Source: Glycomyces salinus
GTDB taxonomy: Bacteria; Actinomycetota; Actinomycetes; Mycobacteriales; Micromonosporaceae
DNA length: 64,000 nucleotides
Direction of reading: 5' to 3'
Assembly (NCBI RefSeq): GCF_016428645.1
Contig: NZ_JAELXW010000038.1
Location: forward strand, 1-64,000
Positions 61,351 to 64,000 of this stretch are shown here, in pieces. Position 1 is the first letter of the stretch. The number at the start of each line of letters is the position of its first letter. The translations under genes were made by a program, and so were the position numbers. A model generated the notes under the pieces. The model was given only the letters and a program-made list of their open reading frames with translations. It did not search any database and was not told the DNA's origin.

Positions 61351-62175
61351 ATGAGGGACTTGGGGATCCGGGTCGGCCACTGGACCGGCGAGCGGACCGG
61401 GTGCACGGCGCTGCTGTTCGACGGGCCCACGCCGGCGTCCGGGGAGGTGCGCGGGGGCGCCCCGGCCAGCCGCGAGATCGAGCTGCTGGACCCGCTGCGC
61501 AGCAACGCGGGCATCGACGCGGTGCTGCTGACCGGCGGTTCGGCGTTCGGTCTGGCCGCCGCCGACGGGGTGATGCGATGGCTGGCCGAGCGCGGACAGG
61601 GCGTGGCCACGCCCGGCGGGGTGGTGCCGATCGTGCCGACGCTGGGCCTGTACGACCTGGACGGGAGCGGGGTCGTGCCGGGCCCCGAGGAGGGCTACGC
61701 GGCCTGCGAGTCGGCCCGTTCGGACGGGGTGACCGAGGCCACCGGGCCGGTCGGCGCCGGGCGCGGGGCGACGGTCGGGCAGTGGAGGGGCGTCTCGCTG
61801 CCCTCGGGGCTGCGGTCGGCGACGCTGCGGTCCGGCGACTTGACGGTGAGCGCGGTCGCGGCGGTGAACGCCTTCGGGGAGCCGGGTCGGCTCGACCGCG
61901 ACCTGCTGCGGCCGGAGGGCTTCCCGGTGGCGTTCGGGCGGAACACCACGATCGGCGTGGTGGCGACGAACGCGCGGCTGACGAAGGTCGAGTGCTGCCT
62001 GGTGGCGCAGGGGGCGCACGACGGCCTGGCCAGGGCGGTCAGCCCGGTGCACACGCGCATGGACGGCGACGCGTTCGTGGCCGCGGCGACCGGCGCGGTG
62101 GAGGCGTCGGCGGACGTGGTGCGGGCGCTGGCCGCCGAGGCGGTGTCCGAGGCGATCGGCGAGGCGCCCGACTAG
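61351..62175 (+). CDS. P1 (DmpA/S58) family peptidase
   Basis: 274 residues, nearly the whole family length. GIRVGHWTGERTGCTALLFD, VLLTGGSAFGLAAADGVM and NTTIGVVATNARLTK are family landmarks. In S58 enzymes the chain cleaves itself just before a Ser/Thr, which becomes the N-terminal nucleophile; here NTTIG offers that Thr. They release N-terminal amino acids or beta-peptides. The natural substrate is unknown. Confidence 0.88.
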   Translation: MRDLGIRVGHWTGERTGCTALLFDGPTPASGEVRGGAPASREIELLDPLRSNAGIDAVLLTGGSAFGLAAADGVMRWLAERGQGVATPGGVVPIVPTLGLYDLDGSGVVPGPEEGYAACESARSDGVTEATGPVGAGRGATVGQWRGVSLPSGLRSATLRSGDLTVSAVAAVNAFGEPGRLDRDLLRPEGFPVAFGRNTTIGVVATNARLTKVECCLVAQGAHDGLARAVSPVHTRMDGDAFVAAATGAVEASADVVRALAAEAVSEAIGEAPD

Positions 62176-62213
62176 CGCGCCCGGTCGGTTGGTCCTGGGA
62201 CCTCCCGGTCCGG

Positions 62214-63425
62214 TCAGCGCACCGCCAGGTCGGTGACCTTGTCGTGGTCCTTCGGGAACAGCGGGCCGACCATGATCCGCTTGAGGCCCGGGAGGTTCAT
62301 CGCCCTGAAACCCCACCGGCGCAGCACCAGCCGCGTCTTCGTCCTCGGCAGGAACCACTCGGTCACGCGGTCGCGCGCGGCCTCTTGGCGGTGCTCGGCG
62401 ATCGGGCGCATCCGCGCCTCCCAGTCGGCCAGCGCCGCGGGCACCGCCGCACCGGGGTCGGCGGATCCGGGCTCGCCTGCGGCGAGGCGTTCGGCCAGCA
62501 GGTACGCGCCGGCCATGCCCAGCGAGGCCCCTTGCCCGGCGACCAGTGACACCGCGTAGGCCGCGTCCCCGACCAGCGCGACCGGTCCTCGCGTCCATTC
62601 CGGCGTCACGATCTGCGCGACCTGGTCGTAGTAGATCTCCGAGTCCGGCGGGCACTTCTCCAGCGCCCTCTCGGCGAGGTCCCCCATTCCGGCGTAGTCG
62701 CGGCACAGCGTCTGGCGCGGATCGTCCGGCAGCGCCGGGTCGGCGACCCGGTGCACGGCGAAGACCGCGACTCTGCCCTCTCCGAGCCCGTAGAAGCCCA
62801 TCTGCCGGTCGAGCGTCTCGGTGAGCACGAACCGTCCCTTCACCCGCTCGAAGACCTCGGCGTCCTCGAAGACGTAGGCGGCGGTGTGCATCCCCAGGAA
62901 GCGCAGGCAGTCGCGCTCGGGCCCGAAGGCCAGCTCGCGGATGCGGGAGTGGATGCCGTCGGCGCCGACGATCAGGTCGGCCTCGACCACGCTGCCGTCG
63001 GACAGGACCGCCTTGCCTCCGTGGCCCTCCCCGGATTCGTCGATGCTCTCCACGGTGGTCCCGTAGCGCAGCTCGACCCTGTCGGCGACCCGTTCGCGAA
63101 GCAGCCGTTCCAGGTCGGGGCGCATGATGCTGACCATCTCGCCGTCGAGGGCCTCGGAGAACAGGTCGTAGCCGACGCTCACCCGCTCGCGGCCGCGTTC
63201 GTCGACGTAGCTGAACTTCTCTGTGGGGCTGGCGAACTCGCGCAGCTTCTCATCGAGCCCCATCGCGGCCGCGGCCTCGTAGCCGGGGCCGAAGAAGTCG
63301 ATCATGTAGCCCTGGGTGCGCGGCCCCGGCGCGTGGTCGACGACGGTGACCTCCCAGTCGTGATGGCGCAGGCGCCCGGACAGGGCGAGTCCGGTGATTC
63401 CCGCTCCGCAGACAACGGCCTTCAT
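62214..63425 (-). CDS. FAD-dependent monooxygenase (TetX/PHBH fold)
   Basis: 403 residues. FAD motifs are VVCGAGITGLALSGRL, the DG motif LIVGADGIHSRIR and the GD motif ALVGDAAYAVSLVAGQGASL. The fold hydroxylates aromatic or antibiotic-like compounds with NAD(P)H and O2. It begins within the stop codon of the TetR gene (ATGA), so that regulator likely controls it, perhaps sensing the substrate. No other pathway gene is adjacent on this side. Confidence 0.9.
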   Translation of the reverse strand: MKAVVCGAGITGLALSGRLRHHDWEVTVVDHAPGPRTQGYMIDFFGPGYEAAAAMGLDEKLREFASPTEKFSYVDERGRERVSVGYDLFSEALDGEMVSIMRPDLERLLRERVADRVELRYGTTVESIDESGEGHGGKAVLSDGSVVEADLIVGADGIHSRIRELAFGPERDCLRFLGMHTAAYVFEDAEVFERVKGRFVLTETLDRQMGFYGLGEGRVAVFAVHRVADPALPDDPRQTLCRDYAGMGDLAERALEKCPPDSEIYYDQVAQIVTPEWTRGPVALVGDAAYAVSLVAGQGASLGMAGAYLLAERLAAGEPGSADPGAAVPAALADWEARMRPIAEHRQEAARDRVTEWFLPRTKTRLVLRRWGFRAMNLPGLKRIMVGPLFPKDHDKVTDLAVR

Positions 63426-64000
63426 TCGCGTGTTCCCTTCGTTTCGTGGTTCGGTTCGGCGATGGCGCGGACCAGCGGCGCGAGCCGGGCGGCGCTCAGG
63501 TCGGGGTCGAGGCCCTTGTGCAGCACGATCCCGTCGAAGGCCGCGGCGACGAGGGCCGCGGCGCCGTCCGGGTCGCGGTGGCCGGACCGCCGCAGCACCT
63601 CGGCGAAGGCGGCGCGGAAGCCGCGCAGGACGGCCGCGATCTGGTCGTGCAGTTCGGGGTCTCTGGTCCCGGCCAGGTATGCCTCGATGAACAGCAGGGA
63701 GGCCGGGTCGGTTCCGGAGTAGCGGTCGAGCTCGGCCAGCATCGCCTCGACGGCCGAGCCCGGGTCGTCCGCCGCCTCCAGGGCCGCGGTGGCAGGGCCG
63801 AGCACCTCCGCCATCTGGTCTACCACGGCCCGGCGCAGCAGGGCCTGGAGCGATTCGAAGTGGTAGTGGACCAGTCCGGGCCGCACGCCCGCGCGCTCGG
63901 CGAGGACGCGGGTGCTCACCGCTCCCCAGCCGAGTTCCCCGATCAGTTCCCTGGCGGCCGCGAGCAGCTTCGCTCTCGCTTCGCGGCCCCGGTCGGCGGA
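63422..64000 (-). CDS. TetR family regulator (5' end outside window)
   Basis: 193 residues are visible. The DNA-binding domain reads LLAAARELIGELGWGAVSTR, then VLAERAGVRPGLVHYHFESL, the classic TetR helix-turn-helix. The ligand domain follows (DPASLLFIEAYLAGTRDPEL, AAALVAAAFDGIVLHKGL). It is upstream of and overlaps the monooxygenase gene, suggesting local control. Only the first few residues lie beyond the window edge. Confidence 0.9.
   Translation of the reverse strand, partial: SADRGREARAKLLAAARELIGELGWGAVSTRVLAERAGVRPGLVHYHFESLQALLRRAVVDQMAEVLGPATAALEAADDPGSAVEAMLAELDRYSGTDPASLLFIEAYLAGTRDPELHDQIAAVLRGFRAAFAEVLRRSGHRDPDGAAALVAAAFDGIVLHKGLDPDLSAARLAPLVRAIAEPNHETKGTRE

Noticed and set aside
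62176-62213. Possible terminator between the P1 peptidase and monooxygenase genes
   Set aside because: I could not find a stem longer than five or six pairs with a reasonable loop.

Overview
The window is high-GC, gene-dense DNA from an actinomycete. Several features point there: the fhaA-fhaB-pstP-ftsW-pbpA-pknA-pknB cluster, two DUF397/DUF5753-type regulator pairs, a DUF574 methyltransferase, an LCP protein and many GTG/TTG starts with ATGA or GTGA stop/start overlaps. The genus is not certain. A Glycomycetaceae or Micromonosporales-like actinomycete is an inference from gene content only.

Layout. 1-16.2 kb is an accessory region. It holds a complete IS701-type element (397-2534) with 31-bp inverted repeats, a TTAG target duplication and an extra passenger gene. 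Next comes a minus-strand operon encoding three large exported proteins: an FG-GAP protein, a DNRLRE/LamG protein and a 2131-residue RHS/YD-repeat protein. Behind the RHS gene lies an AT-richer tail (2535-5438) built from cassettes. It contains the variable tip of the RHS protein, a truncated and a complete four-helix membrane protein, an orphan copy of the tip domain, a second four-helix protein, and a last gene cut by the IS. This looks like a polymorphic-toxin-style locus with stored orphan tips and candidate immunity proteins. The toxin and immunity roles are inferred, not shown.

16.8-30.7 kb holds a DUF402 gene, a DUF397/XRE pair, the seven-gene cell-wall and division signalling cluster (two Ser/Thr kinases, a PP2C phosphatase, two FHA proteins, a SEDS protein and a class B PBP), an XRE regulator, a HisC-type aminotransferase and an RDD membrane protein. 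30.7-33.06 kb is an IS607-type element whose tnpB carries an in-frame amber codon.

33.2-46.9 kb is mostly chromosomal housekeeping: nagA with a divergent DeoR regulator, two permease-like membrane proteins without an ATPase, folB-folK-DUF3180, a voltage-sensor-like membrane protein, glpD, tRNA-Arg(CCU), a HicAB-type pair with a palindromic operator candidate, phenylalanine hydroxylase, a LacI regulator and a siderophore-interacting protein under a perfect iron-box palindrome.

47-64 kb has a second DUF397/XRE pair, a DUF574 methyltransferase, and an envelope-polysaccharide group (LCP, UXS-like epimerase, polyprenyl glycosylphosphotransferase, GT4 glycosyltransferase, CDP-alcohol phosphatidyltransferase). 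These are followed by a glutamate-cysteine ligase family gene behind a structured leader, a membrane protein, glyA with a long terminator, an eroded Rpn-type gene, a P1 peptidase, and a FAD monooxygenase coupled to a TetR regulator that runs off the end.
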